Of a stretch of DNA of 64,000 bases, positions 32,155-43,588 are shown piece after piece; the stretch's first letter is position 1; each line of letters starts with the position of its first letter. The translations under genes were made by a program, and so were the position numbers. This stretch comes from Pegoplata infirma (lineage: Eukaryota > Arthropoda > Insecta > Diptera > Anthomyiidae). Under the pieces are notes generated by a model that was not told where the DNA came from, searched no databases, and saw only the letters and a program-made list of their open reading frames with translations. The stretch is from the NCBI GenBank assembly GCA_963921195.1, contig OY992536.1, forward strand, positions 320,743,038 to 320,807,037, given 5' to 3'.

Positions 32155-33466
32155 TTTTTTGCCCCTCCACCATGAGCATTGGTAAAACACAAAAATATTT
32201 TACAAAGTAGTTTTGACACTTGAAAAATTTTGAATCTTAAAAAAAATATTTCACACTCAAAGAGATAAAAATGTAAACTCAAAAAAAATTTGCACTCAAG
32301 AATTTTTTGCAAAAATTACAAAAAAAAAATTTTTTTTACGCAAAATAAAATATTTGTTAGACAGTTGTTAGTGCCCTAAACATACGATATCTGTATACGT
32401 AACGTCTGAATGTGTAGCAAAACGTAAAAAAACAAATATTATGTGTGGTTGAATAAATGAAGAATATTGGAAAATTGCTAGAAGCATAAAACATATGAAT
32501 GAGTAAATAAGTATCCTACAGGGAATGTACACATTTTTGTGGACACTAATATTCTACGCTATTAAAAAAAATTAAGTGAAATATAGAAATTTTATTTATG
32601 TTCTGAATATTTGTTAAATTATTTTTCTGCGTCCTAAATAATGTGGCCATTTAGTGTATGCATTCCACAAAAACATAATAAAAAAGAACAGAGTAGTAGG
32701 AAAATATAAACAGTACAAATAAATAAATCAAGAATTATTAGCACAATACAATAACATAAATACAAGGACTTATTTATTCAATATATCATCTATAATACAT
32801 ATGAATACCTAGGGTTAATATTAGGGTGGCACCTACAAATAATATTTATCTAAAGCCTGGTAACTTATCAAAAGCTAATCATTGATTAATACAAATCATT
32901 GATTATTTTCATTCAAATTTGACATTTGCAAACATTGATTAGCCTTAATCGTTAATTATATTGTGAAAAGTTACCAGCCTTAAGGATTTAACCTACTTAC
33001 CACTAAATGGTTTACATACAATTATAATTAAAACTGTTGACATATATCCTTTTCGTAGAACTACGAAATATTTTGTAAAACTGCAAAGTATTTTGTAAAT
33101 TATGGAGTATTTTGTTGAATAACAAAATAGTTTTTGCATATAATAAAAAAAATTGATTTTTTAAAACATTGAAAATATATCTTGGGTAAATTGACTTTGT
33201 GTTATGCTGGAAATAATTTAAAATTAGAAGTCGTGAACTAAAATGGAAAAAAGAAGGAAAAAATTTTGAATAATCACTATTTTTCCATTTAAATAACCGA
33301 TAAAGAAATCAAAAATCCTGATTTAAATGGTATAAAATAACTCTCCGTTAAATTTAACTTTTTCATACAAATTTTGACATAAGGCTCCATTAAATCGGCA
33401 GTTAACAGCTAACTTTTCATTAAGTAACCCGCCTTTAGTAGTACAACAACTTTTTAATACACTCAA
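32155..33466. other. No gene recognised
   Basis: AT-rich. An imperfect local inverted pair lies near 32860-32985: TAACTTATCAAAAGCTAATC against GATTAGCC...GAAAAGTTACC. No coding or RNA gene. Confidence 0.5.
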
Positions 33467-33599
33467 AATATTATGTAGTCAAAAACAAATGAAAAACAAG
33501 TGATAAAACATTTGAAAACCATCCCAGTAATTATTCATTTGTTTTAACAAACATCAACATTTATTTTATACTGTTATTCAAATTTTCTAAAATAAATAA

Positions 33600-33845
33600 C
33601 ATTGAACATTAAAAAATAACGTCATCCTACGAAAAAGTTAAAACTTAATGATTGTTGTGATATTTTTACCAAAAAATTCAAAAAAATTACCAACGAAAAC
33701 GTCAAAAAAATTACGATTTCGTAGGTTAGTTTTACAATTTTCCTATTAAATTATATTTTAAAGAAAATTTTAATAAAATTTTTGGGAATCGATCCCGCAA
33801 TCAACTACATTCTGTCCAGACACTCTACCCATCATGCCAAAGTCA
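33600..33845 (-). mobile_element. Probable second tRNA-derived SINE
   Basis: The minus strand from 33839 reads TGGCATGATGGGTAGAG (A-box-like), then GCGGGATCGATTCCC (B-box-like, 33784-33798). The tail is AT-rich and ends near CTACGAAATCGTAATTTTTT. No clear target duplication was found, so the limits are approximate. It differs in sequence from the SINE at 29906-30122. Confidence 0.5.
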
Positions 33846-34385
33846 CTTGATACAAACACGTTCTTATGTTTCTATAAATAATTTTTTGAATTTTTTTTCT
33901 ACCAAAAAATAACACACACAGGTAGGTAAAAACTAATGATTTCTCCTTAAAAAATCCCAAGATCTTACAAAAAAACAACGTACACAAATCATTAAAAATT
34001 AATGAAGAATCACAAATTTTTACTTACACAACAAAAATAAATGACTTTAAAAATTGAATGGTAATGAAAGTCTTTATTTTTTATGTTGTTATTTTTGAAC
34101 CAAAGAACAGAAATAGTAATTTGAAAAAACTGAACATTAAAAAAAAGTTTTTTCTTTTAAAAACGACAAACGCAAAACTTTTTAAATAAACTACAAACAG
34201 TTTATGACATAATTTTTTAAGTGTATGTACAAAAATTCAGTTTATTTTACAAACAAAATTTACGAAATAAGCATTCGTATTTTTATCCATTAAATTTTTT
34301 GAGTGTGCTAACAAAAACATAATAAAAAAAAAAAAAAATGGAATCTATGGAGATTTTGTTTCATAAAATTTAAAATGGACTATTT
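33846..34385. other. No gene recognised
   Basis: A-rich. AAATTTTTTGAGTGTG at 34296 and TACACTCAAAATATTATG at 33467 might be the ends of a CACTCAAAA-type MITE containing the SINE, but the flanks do not match. Confidence 0.4.
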
Positions 34386-35003
34386 ATACCCTACACTACT
34401 CTGCAGTAGAGGGTATAATGAGTTTGTGCTGATGTTTGTAACTACCCGAAATATTGGTCCTAGACCTACATACCTTTAAGTATACCCATCGACTTAGAAT
34501 TACTTTTTGAGTCGATTTAGCGATGACCGCCCGTCCGTCTGTCCATGTAAACGGTAATGAATCTAATAACCTATTATGACAAGTATCGTTTTAAAATTTG
34601 ATAGGCAATCTTATTTTGTAAGCATCGTTCCAAGTCCTTCTTGTAGTCACCAAATAAACCACCCTTCCGATATTCATATAATTCCCTTAAAATTCACGAA
34701 AAAGCGAAATATATGATTAAAATTTTGTTTGTGGGTTAATTTTGTTTGTAGGTGTTAAACGTGTACATTGGTAACCTAATCATCTCTGAATATAATTGCA
34801 CCATTTTTGGTTTTAGTCCTCATATAAAAATTTCGCCCAATATTCGTTAAATCGGTTGGCAACACGAATAAGCGAATTTCACTTAAATTTGGTTTATTTG
34901 TTTCTTCTACTTTAAGAAAAGATCTAACAGAAGATAATAGATCCAATCGATCCATGTTTGGACTTGAGACCCATTTTCGGGAAAACACTGGTGTAGGGTA
35001 TAA
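34386..35003. repeat. TATACCC...GGGTATAAA repeat, 0.6-kb form
   Basis: The start TTTATACCCTACACTACTCT and the end ACACTGGTGTAGGGTATAAA are inverted. Inside are AATATTGGTCCTAGACCTAC, TCGACTTAGAATTACTTTTT and CCCGTCCGTCTGTCC. A diverged relative is at 20217-20800. Confidence 0.7.
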
Positions 35004-36379
35004 AGTCTCGTAATCCCATTTTACCAATATTTGTCAGTTTTCCTGATTTTTTAACAAAAAATTTCCGATCGAAATTTACTTTTTTTTTGTGATTTTACAT
35101 TGTTTTTTGTAATTTTACAAATTTCCAACTTTTTTGTAACTTTGAGCTGCTGTATTTCCTAAACTACTTATCGCATTTTAACAATCTATAGCGCATACGA
35201 ATGGTATGTAAGTCTATTTTAATATCTAATAAACTCAAAAGATATTGGTGGTTTAAAAGTGCATTTTATATGTAAATGCAGTTTTGAAATGCATTTTGCG
35301 AAACTTTTACCCGTTTTAATTTCAAAACTGCATTTGCATTTAAAATGCATTTGTGAAACACCAACATTTTTGCTGTCATTCAATGCAAGAAAAGGACAAA
35401 AATACCTTTCTAATGTGCATTAAGGGTGGGATAGTGTTGTGTGAGATTTTAAGCAGCAATATTTGGAAGCGCTAGAACCGCTCATTTTGTGAGGTTGGTA
35501 AAAAAAGTGTATGAGCCAAAAAATGGGGGAGGTCGGATAGGATCTAGGGGTCGCTCATCGGGGTCAAAGTTGGGCGTAGAGGGGAAAAAATCCACAAAAA
35601 GCCCCAAAACTCCCCTGGTTTTGCTCCTGGAGGGGTCAAATGTGAGACCGGCCCCCATTATTTTTTCCCCCTGAACACTTTTGCCAAACATACCTAAGCC
35701 CTATTTCCAATTCCTAAGGGGGGTCCCATACAAAGGTTCAATTTTTAAAAAATCTTGCTCCTACCGCTCTAGCTGTCCTAGAAATCACCCTAGAGGAATC
35801 AAATATATGACCGACCCCCAATATTTTTTCAACCCCAACATTTTCTTAGAACATACCTACCCCCTATCTTCAATCCTTAGGGTGGTCCCCATACATATTT
35901 TTTTATTTTTTCTTAAATTGTCATATTAAATCAGCTCCTACTGGTCCAATGGTGCCTCCTAGAGGGGTCATTATCAAGACCAACCCCCATTAATTTTTAG
36001 CCCTCAACACTTCTTCTGAACATACCAATTCCATATCTCCAATTCCTAAGGGGTCTCCCACACAAAATGACATTTTTGTAAAACTTTCTCTCACCGCTCT
36101 AACTATCGCAGGGGTGACCCTAGAGAAGTTAAATGTGTGACCGACCCCCAATATTTTTTCAGCCCCAACATTTTCCCCAAACAACCCTACCCTCCATTTT
36201 AAAGCCTTAAGGGTGTCCCCACACATTTTTTTTATTTTTTAATTTTTTTTATAAAATCTGCGCCTACCGCTCCCATTCTGCCTTTTAGGAACGGTAAATG
36301 CAGACTGACTCCCATTAATTTTTGCCCCCTACATTTTTTCTGAACATACCTACGCCGTATTTACAGTCTTGGCATATAA

Positions 36380-37449
36380 GATGAGGAAGTGGCAGGCAAC
36401 ATACCAGCTCAAGTCCAAACTGACATCAAGTTGTTTTGTTGGGCTCAAATAAACGAAAAGCAACCCAGAGACGACTACAAGGAGTTTATTGAAATTGTTT
36501 TATTATACCTTGGCGAAAATATTCCTAATAAGCATTTTAGCCCACCAGGACCTATCAGTCATGCTCGATGGATGGCAAAAGGCATATATTGCCTAAAAAT
36601 GTTTTTGTTCCGAAAATATATCGGTTTGGCCTAAAAAGAATTAAATGCACTTCTTGATGTGACCGTTTTCATCATAACAATTTACGTAAAAGCTTGGTTT
36701 AGCGCTACCAAAGCAATAGAAGCTCCAAATAATGATTTGATTTTTTTGAAAGCGATTGCCAATTATGCTTCAATTGATAAGATTCTGTCGCAACGATTGG
36801 TCAAGAGATTCTGTGGACATCTCTGGTATCTCAGTGGCGAAGATTTTGCTCTCGCACTATTTGATCCGAATATCTCTTGTGAAATAAAACAAAAAATGTA
36901 GAATGCAATTCGTATATTAGAAGAAGAGAAAGAGGAATTGGAGGAAGAGTTATCTGACGATGAGATGGACGAATCGTCTAACGAAGACAGCGAGGAAGAA
37001 GAAGACGATGATATCGGGGAAGAAGATGCCTCAGAGGATAGCGGCGACAGTGGCAACAAGGATTGTAATCCTCCAGTAAATGCTGTTGGATTCGAAGGTG
37101 TGAAAAGAATTAACATGGCATCGAAACAAGTGAATCAAGAACTCATGAAAACTGATTTAAGCCACTACGTCACACCTGAGACTCCAAATTTTTTGCACGC
37201 TTCGGAATAACAACAAATTTCATTGCTTCCGATCCAAATACTTGAGAAAATCGTCAGGACTACCAGCGAGCGCTGCAAATATTACGTAAATTACATGTTG
37301 TCAACGACGCTGCCGAAAGAGGCGTAAAATTAATAGAAGACTATAACAACGTGTTGTGGCGTAACGAGGAGGAAAAAATAGTTTTGCTTCAGGTCGTGGC
37401 CGAAAATCGGAAACAATATACATCACACGATAAAAATAATTTAATTTGA
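36380..37449 (+). pseudogene. Conserved animal protein with HARWMAKGIYCLK and VVNDAAERGV motifs, degraded
   Basis: I do not know the biochemical function. One frame from about 36380 reads AGNIPAQVQTDIK, RDDYKEFIEIVLLYLGE, PGPISHARWMAKGIYCLK, a stop at 36632-36634, then AWFSATKAIEAPNNDLIFLK, KRFCGHLWYLSGEDFALALF, and a stop at 36899-36901. An acidic stretch of about 35 residues follows (36938-37060) and then TPNFLHA. A frameshift near 37190 leads to RFGITTNFIASDPNT, a TGA, and DYQRALQILRKL, VVNDAAERGVKLIEDYN, EEEKIVLLQVVAENRKQY, ending at 37449. From memory this order matches uncharacterised proteins found in many copies in cnidarians and insects, often taken as transposon-derived. Three in-frame stops and one shift make it a dead copy. 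G+C is visibly higher than in its surroundings. The N-terminus seems missing. Confidence 0.75.
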
Positions 37450-37455
37450 TTTATA

Positions 37456-37684
37456 CACTCAAAATAATTCTACAGTAAAAGGTTTAGTAAGTGATATTGT
37501 ACCAAAATCTACTAATTAGTTACTAATTTTAGTATCTTCAAAGTACTAACATTAGTAATTTTTACTGGTTTTGACTAATATAAGTTGAAAATTTTAGTAT
37601 TGGTTACCAATTTCTGCACTAGGTCCTTTTGGACTAAAATTAGTTAAATTTTTAGTATTGAATACCCACGCTTTTTTTTGGGTG
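37456..37684. mobile_element. TA-flanked CACTCAAAA MITE, 229 bp
   Basis: The ends are CACTCAAAATAATTCTACAG and CGCTTTTTTTTGGGTG (diverged TIRs). TA lies at 37454-37455 and 37685-37686. The interior repeats TACTAATTTTAGTA-type palindromes. It sits seven bases after the stop of the pseudogene. Same style as 55299-55903. Confidence 0.6.
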
Positions 37685-40116
37685 TAGTTATATTATTTAT
37701 CATTTTTTATTATTTTCAAGTTAAAAAAAAATATTTTTTTACGCTTAACAAAAGTTACTATTAAATTACAAATTAAAGACCTCGGATTTCTCGATAAAAT
37801 AAATAAAAAATTGTGGGGTAACACCTTGCAGATAGAGGGTAGGTATGTTTGAAGAAAATGTTTTGGCTAAAAAAATATATGGGCAGGTCATACATTTGAC
37901 TTCTCTACATACATTACTAATTTAGTTTTCCCCAGGGGAGCACCCCTACAAAGTGGAAATACGGCGTAGGTATGTTCAGAAAAAATGTAGGGGGCAAAAA
38001 TTAATGGGGGTCAGTCTGCATTTACCGTTCCTAAAAGGCAGAATGGGAGCGGTAGGCGCAGATTTTATAAAAAAAAAATTAAAAAATTAAAAAAAATGTG
38101 TGGGGACACCCTTAAGGCTTTAAAATAGAGGGTAGGGTTGTTTAGGGAAAATGTTGGGGCTGAAAAAATATTGGGGATCGGTCACACATTTAACTTCTCT
38201 AGGGTCACCCCTGCGATAGTTAGAGCGGTGAGAGCAAGTTTTACAAAAATGTAATTTTGTGTGGGAGACCCCTTAGGAATTGGAGATATGGAATTGGTAT
38301 GTTCAGAAGAAGTGTTGGGGGCTAAAAATTAATGGGGGTTGGTATTGATAATGACCCCTCTAGGAGGCACCATTGGACCAGTAGGAGCTGATTTAATATG
38401 ACAATTTAAGAAAAAATAAAAAAATATGTATGGGGACCACCCTAAGGATTGAAGATAGGGGGTAGGTATGTTCTAAGAAAATGTTGGGGTTGAAAATATA
38501 TTGGGGGTCGGTCATACATTTAATTCCTGTAGGGTGATTTCTAGGAGAGCTAGAGGGGTAGGAGCAAGATTTTTTAAAAATTGAACTTTTGTTTGGGACC
38601 CCCCTTAGGGATTGGAGATAGGGCTTAGGTATGTTTGGCAAAAGTGTTCAGGGGGAAAAAATAATGGGGGCCGGTCTCACATTTGACCCCTCTAGGAGCA
38701 AAACCAGGGGAGTTTTGGGCCTTTTTGTGGATTTTTCCCCCTCTACGCCCAACTTTGACCCCGATGAGCGACCCCTAGATCCTATCCGATCTGCCCCATT
38801 TTTTGGCTCATGCATTTTTTTTTACCAACCTCACAAAATAAGCGGTTCTAGCGTGTCGAAATCGAAAACTCGTGCACTATCCCACCCCTAATGTGCATAA
38901 AAACAATAAGATACGATTAGTACTTTTGATAAATATAACGATTTAAAAACATGTCTTTTTACATGATTTTGGTATAATTTTTATAATGGAAACTGGAGGA
39001 AGTATTTTATTAAAATAAATATTAAAAACAGCATACATTCTCGGTCCATTGTAATGAAAACATTTTTTTGTAGCAAAAATTCTAAATTTTCCAAATATGC
39101 TAATTAAAAATATATAAAAAAGGGGTAAAAGTTTCGCAAAATGCACTTCAAAACTGCATTTGCATATAAAATGCACTTTTAAACCACCGATATTTTTTCA
39201 TTTTATTAGATATTAAAGTAGACTTAAATACCATTCGTATGCGCTACAGGTTGTTTAAATGCGATAAGTAGTTTAGAAAATACAGCTGCTCAAATTAACA
39301 CAAATTTTGTATTTTTTTGACTTTTTTAAAAACGAAAATCGTGAATAAAATCGCGAATTTTTCGAATATTTTCGATCTGATGGATGAAATTTGAAATTGG
39401 CTCCATAGAGTATTTGTGTGAAAAAAATAACAAAAATCGGAAGACCCTCGGTCAAAAAATTCCTAAAATCACCAAATGTCTGGTGGAATGGACGATATAT
39501 AAATATATCCATCATTTGATCCCAAAAATGGAGGATCCAAAAATATATGGTTATATCTTATTAGCAGGGACTTTCATGCACTAACAAACTATGTTTTATG
39601 CACCTAAAATATGCACTAAAAAGTCTTGAAATATGCACTAAAAATCTTAAAATATGCACTAAAAATCATAAATATCCACTTGTGTTTTTACTTTTATTAA
39701 AAAAACATAAAATTTGATTTCAGTATGGCATTTTAAGCTAAGATTTACATATATAGAGTGTGTATAAAATGTTATTAAAAAAATAAAAAATTATCTGAAA
39801 AAATTTAATAATTGAATTAATGCAAAAAAAAAAAAAAGAATATCATAAAAAACCTTAAAAATAGCTAAAAATACTAAAAAATAGCTAAAAAAAAAAAATT
39901 TATACAAAATATGACCTAAAAACATGCATTTATAGCGAAATAATAGCAAAATATGCAAAAATATGCATTTTAAGCAAAATATGCAAAAATATGCACTAAC
40001 GAATCGATGCCATTTTAAAGCAAATTCTTTGATTCGCAAAGGTATCTTGTTTATGCTGTTCTATGACCAAAAGGGAAAAACATGCATTTGCATGAAAGTT
40101 CTCTCCTTGTTTATTA

Positions 40117-41498
40117 CACTGTGCAACAAATTTTGGGTCATCGCCTTGAGCCTCAATGCCTTCAACGACATATGAAAGTAGACTTTTCAAATGGACAAAT
40201 TCACTAAAGGGTTTTGCTAAGTCAGTTCGAATTTCTTTTTTATAGCCCACTTAAGTTTTAATTTTTTTATCAAAGGCGTTTGGAAAACGTTAAAAATATT
40301 AAAATATTATAATAAAAACTCTTCTGAGCTTCAAAATGTGATTTGATGTCTTCAGTGAAATTGTATGGCGGTTCTTTTCTTAGAACATTTTAACCCTATA
40401 ACTGCCATTTTAAGGGGTCATTTTAGTCATTTTTAAAAAACAAAACACAGAAGTCTAATAAAACGTCCATGTAGAGGGTTAAAATGTTCTATAAATATTT
40501 TCCTCATAAAATTTCACTAGGGGTTGTCAAATGTTCAAAGTTTGTGCCACATGCGCAAAATGCTTAAAAAGGGTCAAGTATAGACAATCAATGTTTGTTA
40601 TTTTTTTTACTAAAGCAGTGCTAAAAAGCATCGACAAAAAACAGTGCAAATATACTTTTAAGCTAAAAATTATGTTCTGACTTGTTTTATAAAATTTTAT
40701 GATGATTCTTTTCTTTGACAAAATTAACCCTCTAGCTCCTTTTAAGGGGTCATTTTTGTCCTTTTTTTAAAGAAATACAAAAAAGTCTTTTAAAAATGGT
40801 GGTTAGAGGGTTAATATGTTCTACAAATATTTTCTGCATCAAAGCCAAAAAAGACATTTGGACTATGTAAAATGCTAAAAAAGTATGTGCAAATTTTACA
40901 ACTTTACCTTTTTAAGCATTTTACATAGTCCAAATGTATTTTTTGGCTTATGTGTATGTGCAAATTTTACAACTTTACCTTTTTTAGCATTTTACATAGT
41001 CCAAATGTATTTTTTGGCTTTGACGATCCCTAGTAAAATTTGATGCAAAAAATATTTGTAGAACATTTTAACCCTCTAACAGTCTTTTTTTATAGACTTT
41101 TCTGTATTTCTTTTAAAAAAGGACAAAAATGACCCCGTAAAACGGGAGCTAGAGGGTTAATTTTGTCAAAGAAATTAATCATCATAAAATTTTATAAAAC
41201 ACATCAGAATATAATTTTTAGCTCAGCAGTATATTTACACTGTTTCATATCAATATATATTAACACTGCTTTGGTAAAAAAAATAACAAACATTGATTAT
41301 TTATACTTAACTCTTTTAAAGCATTTTGCGCATGTGGCACTCACTTCGAACATTTGATAAAAAAATAAAAACTTCAGTGGGCTATAAAAAAGAAATCCGA
41401 ACTGACTTTGCAAAACCCTTTGGTGATTTTGTCCATTTGATAGTCTACTTTCAAATGGCATTGAAGCCATTGATGCTCAATTTTCTTGTTGCACAGTG
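40117..41498. mobile_element. Foldback element with CACTGTGCAACAA ends
   Basis: CACTGTGCAACAA at 40117 and TTGTTGCACAGTG ending at 41498. Long imperfect arms pair across about 40185-40260 and 41365-41450 (AAAGGGTTTTGCTAAGTCAG against CTGACTTTGCAAAACCCTTT), then TCAAATGTTCAAAG and GTTAACCCTCTAGCTCC blocks. TTA lies on both sides. Inside, ACTTTACCTTTTTTAGCATT is directly repeated (40910, 40972). Confidence 0.65.
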
Positions 41499-41780
41499 TT
41501 AGATAAAATTTGATATAATTAGATGTTATTTGATTCCAAAAATGGAACCGTAAATTTCATATAATTTGATATTGAAGATCATATTATTTAAATAAGATAT
41601 AGTTATATATTATTATATCTTATTAGATCTAATTTTTTTATATTATCAAATTAGATAATATTTTCCGTTCCATTTTTGGGATCTAATTATATCTAACTAT
41701 ATCAAGTTTGATCTAATAAGATATGATCATATATTTTTGGATCCTCCATTTTTACTTTACCCGTATTACTTTTTTGTAGT
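41499..41780. repeat. AT-rich palindromic repeat (ATATAATTAGAT / CCATTTTTGG)
   Basis: The two halves mirror each other around 41615 (ATTCCAAAAATGGAACCGTA against GTTCCATTTTTGGGATCTAA). It shares sequence with 39500-39562 and 15500-15650 and ends near TACCCGTATTACTTTTTTG. Confidence 0.45.
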
Positions 41781-41911
41781 CGGGTTTTTTTTTATTAATT
41801 TAGTTACTTTTAGTGCATATTTTTATAGTTTTTCATGTATATTTAAGGATTTTTGGTGCACATTTTAGGCACTTAAAACATAGTTTGTAAGTGGATGAAG
41901 CTCCTGTCTCT

Positions 41912-43580
41912 GGTCATTATAAAGTAAATGGCACCTTAATATTCACAGACCAATAATTCTGTGCAAATGTGTGTTAAAAACCGACATATAGAAAATGTAA
42001 TATATATAAAGGACCCTTTTCTTTAAAGAAAATAAGAAGAAAAAAACACATATGGATTTCTCTTTTTCAAAAAAAAAAAAAAAAGTAAAATGAATATTGC
42101 TTTCGAATAGATATGGAAATCTTTATACAGGCATGTTATAACATGTTCTGAATAATAAAAAAAAAAAAAAGAAAAAAAAATACTGAAAAACTCATCAACA
42201 AATAAGATTATTTTTATTACATAGTAATTGAAGGGTTATGGTTTTCTAAGCCACATTCAAATAACAAACAAGAAAAAATACTACTAAAGATAATTTTACA
42301 TAATTTTTTTATTTTTTTTTTTATAAAATTCAAAATAGACTTCAAGGATTTCTATTTAATACCATATAATATTGTTTGGAAAAAAAATAAAAACATCTGT
42401 TGAAAGGACATAAATTTGATAGCATCTACAGTTTGCTAATACATAGTGTTTCATCTTGTGAATATTTTCCTGGTGAATTTTGTTTTGAAAAAAGATTTCA
42501 AGTAAACAAGTCTTTTAAAGTTAACCAAGAGATAAGCTACTCAAGATTATAAACAGATTTTTCTAAAAATTTTCAATTTTTCTTTACACACTTTTTACTT
42601 GTGATGGTTGGTATAAGAAAATATAAGAAAATTTTTTGTTTTCATATTTAACTTCTGATGGTTGGTATAAGAAAATATAAGAAAATTTTTTGTAAATGCA
42701 ACACTCGATTGTTGAAAATTTTATTTACATTTTTCTTTATTTTCCTTAATACCAAGATTTTTTTTTTTTTTTTGAAAATTTTCCTGATTATGTGTATCTA
42801 AAGGATTTTGTTGCTTCTTTCAATTTTGTAAATATGAATATTGTGGGAAAATTGCATATTTTCTTATGAATATGCATAAATGACTTGAAGTTTTTTTCTT
42901 TCTTTCTTCTACTTAAGACTAACAAACAATTTAAATAGTTAAGCCACACCAAGGAAATTCTTAAAAAAGCCATAAGAAAATTGAAGTTTTTTTTTTTTTT
43001 TTTGGGAAGGGAGGGTTTAAAGTTGAAATTGAAACGATTTGTGTTGATTTGATTTCATTTGATATGAATTGATTTCATCTTCAATATCATTGTCAATACG
43101 TTTAAATAGAATTTCTACTTTTTTAGGTGTTAAAATCATTTTCACAGTAACTTTTTTGAATTTTTTTTGGTGATTTGCATATTCTAGATGAATGTAAGAG
43201 CAATCAATGTGCTTCATTGTAAATTAAAATAATTTCAATGTTCATCATATTTCCTGGATTTTTTTATGTTTTTGTGGATTTTTCTTGTCATTGATTGTGT
43301 GATTTTCATTGTTATGTGCATTTATTTGATGTGAGTTTGAATAATATGGAAATTTTTGTGATATAATATGACATGTGAGCTTAAATATGTTCAAATATTT
43401 ACATATTGACAGTAATTTGCGTTTATCTTTCATATCTAAATGCCATTAGTCTTTACAAAATCATACAAAAAGTTTTAAAATGTTGGAAAAAAAAAAATCT
43501 AACAAGTATAAAGTTTCAACTGTTGAACAGTTCATGCGAATAAGGGCGAATATACCATTTGTGAAATTTTATAGGGGACA
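41912..43580. other. No gene recognised; short tandem duplication at 42601-42698
   Basis: A duplicated segment of about 50 bp contains GATGGTTGGTATAAGAAAATAT (first copy from 42603, second from 42657). Elsewhere there are A/T runs and short AT-biased frames, such as one on the minus strand at 43017-43217, with no recognisable similarity. Confidence 0.5.
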
Positions 43581-43588
43581 ATAAAAAC

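Larger units (their letters stand above)
35421..38890. mobile_element. hAT-like element with long tandem-repeat arms, 3470 bp
   Basis: The ends are TAAGGGTGGGATAGTG and CACTATCCCACCCCTA. ATGTGCAT is duplicated at 35413-35420 and 38891-38898 (fits nTnnnnAn). Both arms, about 0.95-1.1 kb, are inverted copies and consist of several diverged units of about 120-130 bp. A unit has GGTATGTTCAGAAGAA, TTGGGGGCTAAAAATTAATG, GGTCGGTC, GACCCCTCTAGG, a GGAGC block, and GTGTGGGGACACCC. The centre carries the VVNDAAERGV pseudogene and a nested MITE. The arms and the centre were probably one mobile unit, which would make the central protein a transposase candidate. That is inference. Confidence 0.8.
35141..39294. 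mobile_element. Inverted-repeat element hosting the 35.4-kb hAT-like element
   Basis: Arms of about 160 bp: TTTGAGCTGCTGTATTTCCT (35141), AGCGCATACGAATGGTAT and GTGGTTTAAAAGTGCATTTT recur inverted at 39130-39294. Further inside, TGCATTT/AAATGCA motifs form a secondary hairpin. The remaining interior is about 420 bp at the left end and right end together, apart from the insertion. It is non-coding and the target duplication is unclear. Confidence 0.65.
39563..41911. mobile_element. Inverted-repeat element with CAGGGACTTTCATG-type ends
   Basis: CAGGGACTTTCATGCACTAA (39563) and ACAAACTATGTTTTATGCAC match the complement of 41795-41911 (ACATAGTTTGTAAGTGGATG, AGCTCCTG). Near the left end ATATGCAC repeats many times (39610-39990, TGCACTAAAAA/AATATGC). 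No equal 8-bp flanks were found. It contains the foldback 40117-41498 and an AT-rich segment. Confidence 0.5.

Noticed and set aside
36763..37116. Serine-rich frame on the minus strand
   Set aside because: It is the antisense of the acidic stretch in the VVNDAAERGV pseudogene.
39563..41911. hAT assignment from CAGGG-type ends
   Set aside because: No equal 8-bp flanks (CTTATTAG against TCTCTGGT), and there is no transposase, so only an inverted-repeat element is claimed.
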